A DNA stretch of 64,000 nt, taken from Owenia fusiformis. Its lineage: Eukaryota; Annelida; Polychaeta; Sabellida; Oweniidae. The notes beneath the pieces were generated by a model that saw only the letters and a list, made by a program, of their open reading frames with translations, made no database searches and was not told the DNA's origin. A program made the translations under genes and the position numbers. The stretch is taken from positions 1,123,730-1,187,729 of the forward strand of contig CAIIXF020000007.1 in the NCBI GenBank assembly GCA_903813345.2, written 5' to 3'. Within the stretch, counting starts at the first letter, position 1. Each line of letters begins with the position of its first letter. Below, one piece after another: positions 34,398-44,544 of the stretch.

Positions 34398-34880
34398 GCC
34401 CAGAATTTTATATTCTGCGCGGAGCCCACAAAGGGACATTATTATTTCATTTGCCCAGGTTCACGCCTGCGCGGAGCTCCATTGAGAGACATTATATTGG
34501 GTAATTATTAAAACTCAACCTTGTATTATTAGCCCAGGGTAACACCTGCGCGGAGCTCCTCTGTGAGACGTTTAGTTGAGTAATTTCTGAACCCAATATT
34601 GTATATTATAGCCCAGGAGCAATCCTGCGCGAAGCTCGGACTGGAAAATTTATTTACCGTTCGGAGCAATACTCATTGATAATATTAGCCCAGGAGCAAT
34701 CCTGCGCGGAGCCCTAAAGGGACATTTATTGATTTGCATACCACATTGTGTTATTACAATATTGCCCAGGTTAATCCCTGCGCGGAGCTCTTAATGAGAC
34801 ATTTATGAAAATATTGTGAGTATAAAATTTCTGTGAATTGCCCAGGTTTATTCCTGCGCGGAGCCTCTGAGAAGGACATA
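34398..34880 (+). repeat. Seven leader repeats with a conserved hairpin (outer LTR element)
   Basis: Copies start near 34398, 34453, 34532, 34611, 34688, 34764 and 34840, spaced 76-79 bp apart except the first pair (55 bp). Each has GCCCAGG, six variable bases, then CCTGCGCGGAGC and a purine-rich GAGAGACAT-like tail. CAGG and CCTG pair around the variable six bases in copies 2-7; copy 1 has CAGA...TCTG with a longer loop. They lie between the 5' LTR and the Gag start, so they would be in the genomic RNA leader. Confidence 0.88.
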
Positions 34881-35159
34881 CATTTATCTTGATAGAGTTG
34901 ACTCTCAATGAAATTGATTGTGAGGAAAATTTCTGATCACTGTAGAGTAGTCAATGTGTTGAGTTGTCTGCGAAGTGAGCACTGAACAGGGAGGGGACAA
35001 TGTAATGATGTGTTCATGGAGTCTCCACTGAAAGGGTGTACATTCAATTGTGCAACCCTTCCCCCACTCTTATAGTGATCTTGAATTTTTCTATTATTTT
35101 GAGAGTTTGCTCATTCATGATATAATTATAAACACAGAATAGAATCATTGCTCATCAAT

Positions 35160-35411
35160 ATGGCATCTGACCGAGACTCTGATCAGATGGATTTAACACA
35201 ATGTGCAAACAGCGCTCGCTCGAGCCCAGATAATACTGTTTTTATCAAAGGGAATAATAAAGAAATAGATAATCCCTTGGCCTCAGATAATACTGTTACG
35301 TGGCAGAATGAAATGCGCCTTGCTCCAGGGCCTGGTGCTATTTCGAAAAATTTAGAATCTGCCAGAGTGCCAAAAAGTACAGGCTATTGGTCACTGGTCA
35401 CGGGAGAATGA
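35160..35411 (+). CDS. Outer element, N-terminal Gag frame (short, overlaps next frame)
   Basis: Starts MASDRDSDQMDLTQCANSAR (ATG at 35160) and ends at TGA 35409-35411. The next frame is already open from 35356, so the two overlap by 53 bp and differ by +1. AAAAA at 35372-35376 is a plausible indel or slip site. A spliced or separate accessory frame cannot be excluded. Confidence 0.55.
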   Translation: MASDRDSDQMDLTQCANSARSSPDNTVFIKGNNKEIDNPLASDNTVTWQNEMRLAPGPGAISKNLESARVPKSTGYWSLVTGE

Positions 35412-35415
35412 TTCA

Positions 35416-38400
35416 TTGTTCAGTCCCGTAAATGAGCACTCCAATGAGGAAATAAAGCCTGCTCCTCGAACATCCACAGCGATGCGTTCCTCAGAAGCTG
35501 AAAATGCTAAATCAATGAGTGAACAAATTGGCTATTTGTGGAGTAATATTGAGCTCATAAACCATAAATTTGATAAAATTGATACCAAGTTGGATGTGAG
35601 TGCTCTTGAGAGAAATGTTTCCATGGCAGTGACTCAAGCGTTGGTCCCTGTTCTGAAAACAGGTGTTACTTCAGCAGTTGCTGATGCAATGGCGCCAGTA
35701 ATAGAAATGAGTCAAAATCAAAATTTAGCCATGCAAGAGCAAATGAATGCAAGTCTCTCCCAACAGAAATCTGAATTGCTCCAACTGATAAAAAATAAGT
35801 CTGTAAGGGAAGAGCAAACTTCACATGAAGTGAAGTTATCAAATATGCATGATAATGAAAAATCTCATGTGGAGCAACGAAGAGGAGTTTCTAAGAGGAA
35901 AGAGTGCGCTCTTTCTCCTCCTCCTCGGCCATATGCTCTAAAAAGACAGAGCGCATTTTATCAGCCTCATTCTCATAGAGAAAATGAGTTGCTGGCTCCT
36001 GAGCAAAAAGTACCTGCTAGTGTATACGCTCAGCCAGGTGAGAGAAATGTTATGTTTGCTCCTCCTAATACGCCAACTTCTGAGCGAAGTGAATTGTATA
36101 GGAGTGGAGTTCAGAGTAGCTCAGACTCTGGAGCAAGCCGGAGTGTTGCTCATGAGGAGTACACTCCTCCTCTTACTATGGATAATGAGCATTCTCTCAA
36201 TAATCAAGGAGTCCAGAGTAGCTCAGATTCTGGAGCAAGCCGGAGTGTTGCTCATGAGAAGTACACTCCTCCTCTTGCAATGAAAAATGAGCATTACAAT
36301 GAGCAACATTATGAGCAAGATGAGCGCTCCAGTAGATATTTTGAAAATGTTCATGATTTAACTCATTCTCTCCAAAATGCTCAAGGAGAAAAGAGAAGCT
36401 CTTCTTTTATGAATGAGCGTAAAAAGAAACATGAGCAAGATAATGATGAATTTACCTCATATAACTCTCAAAGAGAGGCCTATGGCTCCTCTTATATGAT
36501 GAACGCATTTAGAGATGTTACTCAAACACTCTCAGATGTGGTAAAATCTGTATCATCCAGGCAAAATAATGATAAGGCTGTGAAAATCAGACCTGATAAA
36601 TATGAGGGTACATCCCCATGGCTAGATTATGTGAGACACTTTGAAGTGTGCTCCTCCTCCAATAGATGGAGTGATATTGAAAAACGAGATTTTCTAGCTT
36701 CTAGCTTACGTGGCCAAGCTCAACAAATCTTGAATGAGGTTGAATTAGAGTACACCTATCAAGATTTGGTTAATGCATTGAGTAAACGATTTGGCCCTGA
36801 GGGTAAAGCAAAATTGTACGAGGCTCAACTTAATAATCGCCAACAAAGACCTCGTGAGCCTATGCAAAAACTGGCACAAGATATAAGAAGGCTTACAGCC
36901 TTAGCCTACCCTGAAATGACACGAGAGGCCCAAGATAGGTTGGCTTGCGCTCGGTTCCAGCATGCCTTACTGGATGATCAAATCCGAGACGCAATTAATT
37001 TAGGGGAGCCAGAGACTCTAGATAGAGCAGTTGTAATTGCTCTAAAACAAGAGTCGTATCTCGAGTCAGAGAGAATCAGGAAGGGTCAAAAACCTAAGCT
37101 CCCTACAGATAAAATTTCTGCTATTGAGGAAAAGCTAGAATCTTATGATTCAGCTGAAATAAATGCTCTAGATGAGACTGATAAGTTAGAGCAAATGATG
37201 ACTAAATTATTGGCAGCTCAGGAGAAAATGTTGGCTGAATTTTTAAAGAAAATGCCAACGAGAAAACCCAGAGCTGAAGTGACCTGTTTCCATTGTGGAA
37301 AGAAAGGGCACTTTAATTTTGAATGCCATTTTCGAGAGGACAATCGAGGAAAGAAAACGAACTCCTCTGAAATTGCTCCTATAAGCTTTGTAGAGTCAGA
37401 AACTCCTAATGAAATAAAGCGCATAGTCGCAAAAGCTGAGGTGTGTGGTCACCCAGTGGAGTTTTTAGTTGATACGGGTGCTGTCAGAACTATGATAGAT
37501 ATTGATGAGTACCTAAATATACCAATGAAAAATAGACCAAGTCTGTGCAAGTCAAAATGCGCATTTAGACAGGCTGATGGCTCCTCACTTCGTGTCCATG
37601 GAGAAATTGATTGCTCCATTGATATTGATGGCACAGTGTTTAATGCGCCTGTTATAGTGGCTAGCTTAAGAGCCACAGCCATACTTGGTTCAGACTGTAT
37701 GTCTAAGCAGGGAGTTAATATAAACTACCCCGCTCGAAAATTGGCAATCAAGCCATCCTCTGATTGCCATGGAGATGTACTGAATAAAGTTACACCCCGA
37801 GTTTGTGTGGTAGGTGAGGACAGAAAATCCTTGCACAACTCTGATGTTCTCTACAACGAGAGGGAGGTAGATATCCCAATGGTAGAGGAGAGTGACGACT
37901 CGGATGAGTCTATGGATATTAATGACTGTATAAAATACCATTCACGAAAAATGATGGTTGCCTCCTCTTGTGAAGACGAGAGTGAGAGTATGAGCACAGA
38001 GCAAAATATAAATGAAAACAGGAGTTCCTCCTCCTCCTCCTCCTCCTCAATCTCCTCCTCCTTTGAGAAAAGAGAGGCTATTGTGAGGTCATTGAGATCA
38101 GAAACACATGTGCAAAAACCAGTGTCTGAAAATACTCAGAGTGAGCCTAATGAGCCACAGTTATCAGAGCTGGTAACAAATGATATACAATTGCAATCCT
38201 CAATGCTCCCTAAAGTGAAAAATCCTCCTCCTCCTCCTAAGGTAGAGAACACGCCTCCAGAGTGTGAAAGGAGCATGAAAAAAGTTGACTCACGAAAGTC
38301 AAAACGAACTAAAAGAACACCTAAACATTTTGAGGATTTTATTTGTGGTGTTCAAGATGATGTGGATGCTCAAAGTTCATCCTCCTCATCAGCATCTGAA

Positions 38401-39189
38401 TTGCCATGTTTTATTTCCAGGGGTCATAGAAAGAAGCGTCGGTTTAATTTTGCAAGGAAAAGAGGGCCTGATTACTCGCAATTCTCCCCCAACCTTTCCC
38501 CATATTGGGCTGTACCTCCGATGTCTTCCATGCCTATGATGAACCCCTACTGGACGGTACTCCAACAAAATGCCACTTCCACATCAGCGCCAGAGATTGT
38601 GACTGATGAACATGACTCGATTAGTGGGAGGTCTAACACTTCACAGCCTGTGACAAGGCATGAGATACTCTCTTCCGCATCTTCAGCTCATAAGAAGGTG
38701 GATCGAGAGTCTGATGAAGACTTACCTGATATTATTGATATACATGCCAGTAGCTCTGATATTGAGTGTAAGTGTCATAAATGCCAAATATGTCATAAAA
38801 CATTCTCAACCAAATATAATCTGACACGTCATTTCCAAACTTCACATTTGTCAGATACTCCAAAAAGGAAGGAAACAAAACGACACAAGAAGAGACATAG
38901 TAAAGAGACTCTAGAGGAGCCAACAGACTTAGTGAAACCAAAATCTGCCAAAAAGAAATCTAGTGTTTTGTGTGATACAGACAATGAGGATGAGACTGTA
39001 TTCAAGATAGAGGACAAATCTTCATTGGAAAATATATCTGCAAATAATAATCTTTGTGAATCAGACAATGACAAAAGTGAAAACAATGAATCAGGAATGG
39101 ATAATCTCTATGACCTTGTCCTGAGACTGTATGCTACTGCAAATCAGCCAGGAGTGAAACAAGAACTACAAAAAATCAAGTTAATATAA
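35416..39189 (+). CDS. Outer element Gag-protease protein with C-terminal C2H2 finger, no polymerase
   Basis: About 1,257 residues. Residues 1-370 are low complexity, with two near-identical GVQSSSDSGASRSVAHE repeats. A Ty3-type Gag capsid region follows (KIRPDKYEGTSPWLDYVRHF, then AQQILNEV, LYEAQLNNRQQ). A zinc knuckle CFHCGKKGHFNFEC lies near 624 and an aspartic protease FLVDTGAVRTMID near 684, with a second-half ILGSDCM. After ~780 comes an acidic, serine-rich linker, then PKHFEDFI, then one C2H2 zinc finger CQICHKTFSTKYNLTRHFQT plus SH near 1120-1145 and an acidic tail. RT, RNase H and integrase are absent, so mobility would need a helper element. Confidence 0.85.
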   Translation: MFSPVNEHSNEEIKPAPRTSTAMRSSEAENAKSMSEQIGYLWSNIELINHKFDKIDTKLDVSALERNVSMAVTQALVPVLKTGVTSAVADAMAPVIEMSQNQNLAMQEQMNASLSQQKSELLQLIKNKSVREEQTSHEVKLSNMHDNEKSHVEQRRGVSKRKECALSPPPRPYALKRQSAFYQPHSHRENELLAPEQKVPASVYAQPGERNVMFAPPNTPTSERSELYRSGVQSSSDSGASRSVAHEEYTPPLTMDNEHSLNNQGVQSSSDSGASRSVAHEKYTPPLAMKNEHYNEQHYEQDERSSRYFENVHDLTHSLQNAQGEKRSSSFMNERKKKHEQDNDEFTSYNSQREAYGSSYMMNAFRDVTQTLSDVVKSVSSRQNNDKAVKIRPDKYEGTSPWLDYVRHFEVCSSSNRWSDIEKRDFLASSLRGQAQQILNEVELEYTYQDLVNALSKRFGPEGKAKLYEAQLNNRQQRPREPMQKLAQDIRRLTALAYPEMTREAQDRLACARFQHALLDDQIRDAINLGEPETLDRAVVIALKQESYLESERIRKGQKPKLPTDKISAIEEKLESYDSAEINALDETDKLEQMMTKLLAAQEKMLAEFLKKMPTRKPRAEVTCFHCGKKGHFNFECHFREDNRGKKTNSSEIAPISFVESETPNEIKRIVAKAEVCGHPVEFLVDTGAVRTMIDIDEYLNIPMKNRPSLCKSKCAFRQADGSSLRVHGEIDCSIDIDGTVFNAPVIVASLRATAILGSDCMSKQGVNINYPARKLAIKPSSDCHGDVLNKVTPRVCVVGEDRKSLHNSDVLYNEREVDIPMVEESDDSDESMDINDCIKYHSRKMMVASSCEDESESMSTEQNINENRSSSSSSSSSISSSFEKREAIVRSLRSETHVQKPVSENTQSEPNEPQLSELVTNDIQLQSSMLPKVKNPPPPPKVENTPPECERSMKKVDSRKSKRTKRTPKHFEDFICGVQDDVDAQSSSSSSASELPCFISRGHRKKRRFNFARKRGPDYSQFSPNLSPYWAVPPMSSMPMMNPYWTVLQQNATSTSAPEIVTDEHDSISGRSNTSQPVTRHEILSSASSAHKKVDRESDEDLPDIIDIHASSSDIECKCHKCQICHKTFSTKYNLTRHFQTSHLSDTPKRKETKRHKKRHSKETLEEPTDLVKPKSAKKKSSVLCDTDNEDETVFKIEDKSSLENISANNNLCESDNDKSENNESGMDNLYDLVLRLYATANQPGVKQELQKIKLI

Positions 39190-40485
39190 ATTTTGAATCT
39201 CATGAGAAGAGAACACTTGAGGAGTATGTTGCTCATTTTGTTTTTATAAATTGTACTTTATCTTATCTTATATATTGTATTGTACTTCATGATTTCAACT
39301 TTTTCATCTTTAGTCTTGTCTGACAATCAGCGAATAGGAGTGAAATTTCTCATGAGGAGTACATCTTGTATATGAGAAGTTAATGAGTTTGTATTTTTGT
39401 ATTTACGTAGTTAGCATTTTTTTTAGTTAGATGAGAGTAAGTAGCTCCTAAGTTTGAAAAATGTTCAGGAGTTTATACTGTATTCTTATAACTTGATAGT
39501 TTATTATTTGAGAACTGCTCGTGATTTTGAGAAAATTTTCAGGATGATATTTTAAGAGAAACTTACCTGTTTGACATGCTCTGGAGAAGTATCGTCTCTT
39601 TAATTTCATAGACGATGAGTTGTTTTCTCATTCTCCTCATTTTGAGAAAATATTTTCCTCATTTATTTTTTTGGAGCAGTTTGGAGGAAGATGATAAAAT
39701 TTTGGAGAATGCTCATGAGTATTTGATGAGGAGAATTTTCATTATGATGTGTCGGTGTTAAACTTAGCTACTCCTCATTTTATTTGAAGAAACTCTTGAG
39801 AAGTTTTTATGTATTTTTTTATTGATGATGAGTTCTCTCCTCATTCTCCTCTTTTTGAGAAAATATTTTCCTCACTTATATTTTGGAGCTGTTTGAGAGG
39901 AAAATGATAAAATATGTTTTTACTCATGTTAGTTTTAAGCATGCTCTCTGAGCATTTGTGTTACATAGTATATAGTTGTAAGGATAACTCTATTCATAGC
40001 AAAAAAGGGTAATCCTTACCTGTGCCTCACATAACTGAAGTATCTTTGAGAAGTTATTTTAATTAAGAGTAATGTGTAATCTGCTCATTTTTGAGACAAT
40101 ATTTTCCTCATTAGTTTGATGAGAGAAATGAGAAAATATGAGAAAATTATTCTCCTCTTGAGCTTATTTTAGTTTAGAGCAGACTTAGAACATGATGTTC
40201 TGATAAATGTATTTTTCTCATTAGAGTATAACTTAAGCTTTGAGTAGGACTTATGAATGTAGTTTTATATTATGAGTTGAAACTTTAGATTGTTGTAAAG
40301 GATAATCTGCTCTTTGCTCATAGTGTGCAACTTCAGATATTTTTACTCTTGAGGAAAATTCATATAGCTGAATTATGAGCTACTCATTTTTGTAAATTGA
40401 TAAAAAATGTTTACCGCTTTCTCCTCTTTGTATAACCATGCATGTATGAGGGCATACATATTTCTTAAGTTGGGAATGGGGGATG
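39190..40485 (+). other. Outer element 3' region, non-coding with recurring GAGAAAATATTTTCCTCA motif
   Basis: No open frame. The motif TTTTGAGAAAATATTTTCCTC appears at ~39650, ~39856 and, diverged, ~40097, and looser forms with GAG/CTC runs recur throughout. A polypurine tract and the 3' LTR follow. Confidence 0.6.
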
Positions 40486-41384
40486 TGTAGCGGTAGCACA
40501 ATTTTTATTATTAATTATATTCGTTCATTAATTACACATTGATACATTTTACTTTTAACATAACATTTATATGCGTTAAAAAGAGCAGAGTGTCCCCTTT
40601 TTAATGGTTTTTACCCCAGGTAAATCAGATTAGTATTTATTGAGTTATGACAATTTGAAAAACATGAGTAAATTGAGATTATTTCGTTTTGTCGGCACTG
40701 CCGCAATAGTTGTCCAGCTTTAGCGATCAATAATTTACTTAGATCTTGGACGGGTCACTTTGAAGTTTTAATTAGTTTGACAAGTTGACAACTTGGGCTG
40801 GTCTCCGCCCCCTTAATTTGCATATTTCTCGAACGATCGTAAGACTTTTGTTGGGAAAGTCAGTCCTGAGTTTGTATCTGAGATAGGAGGTTCAATTTCT
40901 CCATTTTTATAAAGTCTCAAGTTTGTATCTGAAAGTGATAATACGTATACGAATATTTCGGCATCTGATCAAGTTTTACATAAGATTTTGGATTTTAAAG
41001 GCTTTGGATTATAATTACGATCATTTGTAACTGGATTTACTAGTATTGGATTTATAATTGGATTTATACTTCGATTACATTCACAGAAATCATCATGTCT
41101 TACCAGCCTACAAGGTAAATAAAGTTTATTGTTATAAAGTTTAGTTCATTTCTTTTGTCCAGTTATTTCAATCTCATCAATTAGTAAATTACTCCATCCA
41201 TTAGACATGTTAGAGCGATACAAAATCCTTTCATACACAAGACGAAGCCACAACATCATCTTTCCAGTGCCTTATTTTAATTAACGGGGTTTCCGCTCGG
41301 CCCATTCTTTCCAGTATTTATTATTTTGACCATATTGATTTCATACTGGTGAAAAACATTTCATTTTAAATAACTCCCGCCACA
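40486..41384 (+). repeat. 3' LTR of the outer element
   Basis: Complete 899-bp LTR, TGTAGCGG to CCGCCACA, uninterrupted, followed by the ATAT target duplication. It supplies the empty site for the nested element. Confidence 0.95.
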
Positions 41385-41388
41385 ATAT

Positions 41389-43058
41389 GTCCAGTAAAAG
41401 AAAATATTACATCTGCCAAACACAAAAAAAGATATTTCCATTTTTGTGATTTTACAACATGGGGGCTATGGGGAATCTCCCCGACCTAGAAGTCATCTTT
41501 TCAAAGAAAATTAAATTTTCAAAGTTGATAAACTCTTTTTAAAACCATATTTCTAGATGTAATTTTAAATGACGTAAATCAAGATTATTTCTACTCGCAT
41601 CTAGGCTATTGAAATACAATTAGAATACAATAAATAAAGATGCTGTTTTTCAAAAAATTTCACCTCCCATTCCAAACATTTGGCCCTTTAATAGGATGTT
41701 TAAAGGACAACTGAAATAGCTTTTCTCAACTTGCAGCTACAAAAATGCGGTTTTCTCCTTTGTAAGCCCAACGTAGAGATCTTGCGATAGTCATTATAAA
41801 ATAAATGTTAGATAACTGCTAACGGTCATAAATAACGAAATAAAACTAACTGATCAATCAAATTGGCCCCCACGTGATAAGTAACGTCATATACAAAATA
41901 TAGCTTTGGTTTATTGGTTCCTTAGTAATCACAACGTCACGGCAACCATAGGATTGTAGTGTAAACCAAAACAAAACATTTTGGCATTATGACGTTATGG
42001 GCCATGTGGGGACCAGTGAGAGATCACGTGGGGGCCAATAACGTCACAACCAATTCGAATATTGCTTATTAAGCAGCTATAACGATCGTTAGAGTGAAAT
42101 AGTTTTCGCACTACTGATGAGAAAATATGTCCAAATACATTTATCAAAAAATTATATTGATTCCTTTAGGTTAAAAAATACCATTTCATATCTGCTTTAA
42201 CTTTGAATGACCTTGGGAAGCTATTAATTGAACATTAGGAACATACAACTACTTTGAGGGACCTTTTTCCGAATGGGGACAACAGCAGCAGCTAGGGTAC
42301 TGTGATTGTATGACTCAGAATGACCAACTACAGGGTGTTCAAAGTTGAGGGTGTTAAAAACAAATGCAGCTGCATTTACCAAACAACTTCCTAACCATGG
42401 TGTTTTGGCACTTCAAATTTGGCACAAAATATCTTCAATTCAAAATTTTGCAAATCGCCTTGACGTAACCGTCATGCTATAACAGCGTGGTAAATATCGG
42501 CAACATTTGAAACTATACGTACATTGTATGCGTCTTTTATCAGACATGAAAACTAAATTACCGGGAAGAAGTTAAAATCTCACTGAACGAAACTAACTTC
42601 CGGCACTTTAACAAGGAAGAAGTTATGAAAATATTTCATTAGATTTACTTTCTCTTGGATCACAGGAACTTGTGTACGGACTTAATGCGTCATGTTTGAC
42701 AAAAGCACTTGGATACGGTTAATTGCGTGAATGCACACGAAACACTTGTAGGTGAGTGATATATGTACATTGATTATATATTTTGTCTGATCGCTATGTT
42801 TTTGGGGTTTTCAACTACAAAATTGTTTTGAACTAGATCTAAGCTTTCTATACTTTGGTTGTAGGTTAGAGCGGAACTTTTTTCTCTGACCTGAGATTTG
42901 GGCCACCCCCTTGTTGGTTCACAGATCCGCCCCAAACCCTGTTTATTTTATTGCTTTTTATGCTAAATCTATCCTGACTGTTGCAAGGTCTATTGATTAA
43001 CTCAAATGTAATAAACATACCTTATCCCGTACCAGGACTATAGTCCTGCATTGAGAGC
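41389..43058. other. Intergenic with a fragment of the TGGCGGATCC family
   Basis: No gene recognised. At ~42880-42935, TTTTCTCTGACCTGAGATTT, GGGCC and TTGTTGGTTCACAGATCCGCC match one end of the G-rich miniature element. Confidence 0.5.
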
Positions 43059-43612
43059 ATGTTTTATCCTGTGCCAGGACTATAGTCCTGCGAACGTCTT
43101 ATTCTTTTGCCTGTACGATTACAACTTGGGAGAATTATCTACGCCTCTTACACTTAGATACCTACTTCAATTGATTCCTGGGTATTTTAGCATTCTTTTC
43201 GTGTAGTTGAATCCACAATTGTCTGGGTATATCGGCAGAACGGGAACATTTTTCTTTTTCATTGAGAGATATTCCATCACTTTCCAAGATGGCGGTTGGA
43301 TTTAAAACGGAATTCCCCGTTTGACTGACCCGGAAGTGGCCCGGAAGCACCAATAAATGGAGGAATTTGACGGTTGAAATAAGTTAAATATTACACGCAA
43401 ATATTGTGATTAAAAACATAAATTTCTTTGTTCTGCCGATAAACCCAGACAATTGTGGATTCAACTACACGAAAAGAATGCTAAAATACCCAGGAATCAA
43501 TTGAAGTAGGTATCTAAGTGTAAGAGGCGTAGATAATTCTCCCATGTTGTAATACTACAGGCAAAAGAATAAGACGTTCGCAGGACTATAGTCCTGGCAC
43601 GGGATAAAACAT
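43059..43612. mobile_element. Foldback element, ~185-bp arms
   Basis: ATGTTTTATCCTGTGCCAGG at the left pairs with the inverse ending at 43612. The arms (43059-43244, 43430-43612) include CAATTGTCTGGGTATATCGG and TAGATACCTACTTCAATTGA and surround an AT-rich spacer. The arms contain the self-complementary CAGGACTATAGTCCTG, also present once more just outside at ~43032. No coding capacity. Confidence 0.85.
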
Positions 43613-43657
43613 ACCTTCTTGAACTTAGTATGTAGTCTTACTTCATATTGAGACTCT

Positions 43658-43720
43658 AGTAACCCCCACTCACTGTATACTGTATATGGAGTATACAGTT
43701 AGTGGGGGGGGGGGTAAACT
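43658..43720. repeat. Small palindrome with poly-G edge
   Basis: CCCCCACTCACTGTATACTG pairs with its inverse CAGTATATGGAGTATACAGT...GGGGG region; similar in type to the 14520-14633 hairpin. Confidence 0.55.
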
Positions 43721-43819
43721 CCTGTTCCTGTGTCCAAGGGAAAATAATGTTAGATCAATATATAGAAAGTCACTTTTCCCTTGGCCGGTCACCCGGTTTT
43801 TTACACAAACCCCTTGCAT

Positions 43820-44540
43820 GGGCGTAGCGCCTGTTAAGCACAGAACCAATTGTTTCAAGATTTTTCAAAAACTATTTATTTATGATTGTTAATATTGTGT
43901 AAATAGGCAATTCATCAGATAGCCAGTGAATTTCTATATTTCGTAATCTTCAATTAATACAATTTGTCCAAGCATATCTTATGATATCAATCGATATCGT
44001 TATGTTTTTCTCAGGTCCTTTAAAATCAAAATATCAGTCTACTAGTAACACTTTCAAACCGGATATAGATGATGCTCCGTGTCTGTAGTTTTTCGTATTA
44101 TGTAATTTTTTGATTTTGAAATTTAATTTGTCGATAATCGGAAAATATGCAGTCGCCTCTACAAGGCCCACCGCCACATGGGCGAGAAGTAAGCCAAGGA
44201 GGCTTGCTTAAGCCTTGAACTGAGCTTTTGCCAGTTTACCATTGACGTTACATTTGACCTGAGACCCTCGGTGAAGACTGCAAATGAATTGGAAAAAATA
44301 GAATTTGTTAAAATGCATCATTTTATTTTCTGATAATTCCGTATTTTTAACGAATTTGTTTTGTCAGAATAGAATTATCTAAAGTTAAAAAAAACAACAC
44401 TCAGATTGCATCAAATAACGTATTTGAAAATAATTTCCCGGGGGAGCATGCCCCCGGACCCCCCGAGATGCGCGGCCTTCGGCCACGCATTCAGGCATCA
44501 GCGAGTACGTACCAACTCAAAAATAGCCCTACGCCCATAC
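43820..44540. mobile_element. Miniature element with GGGCGTAG termini
   Basis: GGGCGTAGCGCCTGTTAAGC at the left end and AGCCCTACGCCCA at the right are inverted. The interior has the poly-C motif CGGGGGAGCATGCCCCCGG. A shorter relative (57956-58240) shares the interior TCAGAATAGAAYTATYTAAA and the right-end ACCAACTCAAAA..TAGCCCTAC. Confidence 0.6.
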
Positions 44541-44544
44541 CTTG

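Larger units (their letters stand above)
28530..41384 (+). mobile_element. Outer LTR retrotransposon (gag-protease only), interrupted by a Ty3/gypsy element
   Basis: Two 899-bp LTRs (28530-33917 once the nested 4,489 bp including target duplication are removed, and 40486-41384) start TG and end CA, with a 4-bp target duplication ATAT at 28526-28529 and 41385-41388. The purine tract GGGAATGGGGGATG precedes the 3' LTR. The LTRs differ by one base that I can see (C/T in CACTGCCGYAATAG), so the insertion is young. The interior encodes Gag, protease and a C2H2 finger, with no reverse transcriptase, RNase H or integrase. Confidence 0.9.

Noticed and set aside
28530-41384. Endogenous retrovirus with envelope
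   Set aside because: No env-like frame, signal peptide or transmembrane segment downstream of either gag or pol region.
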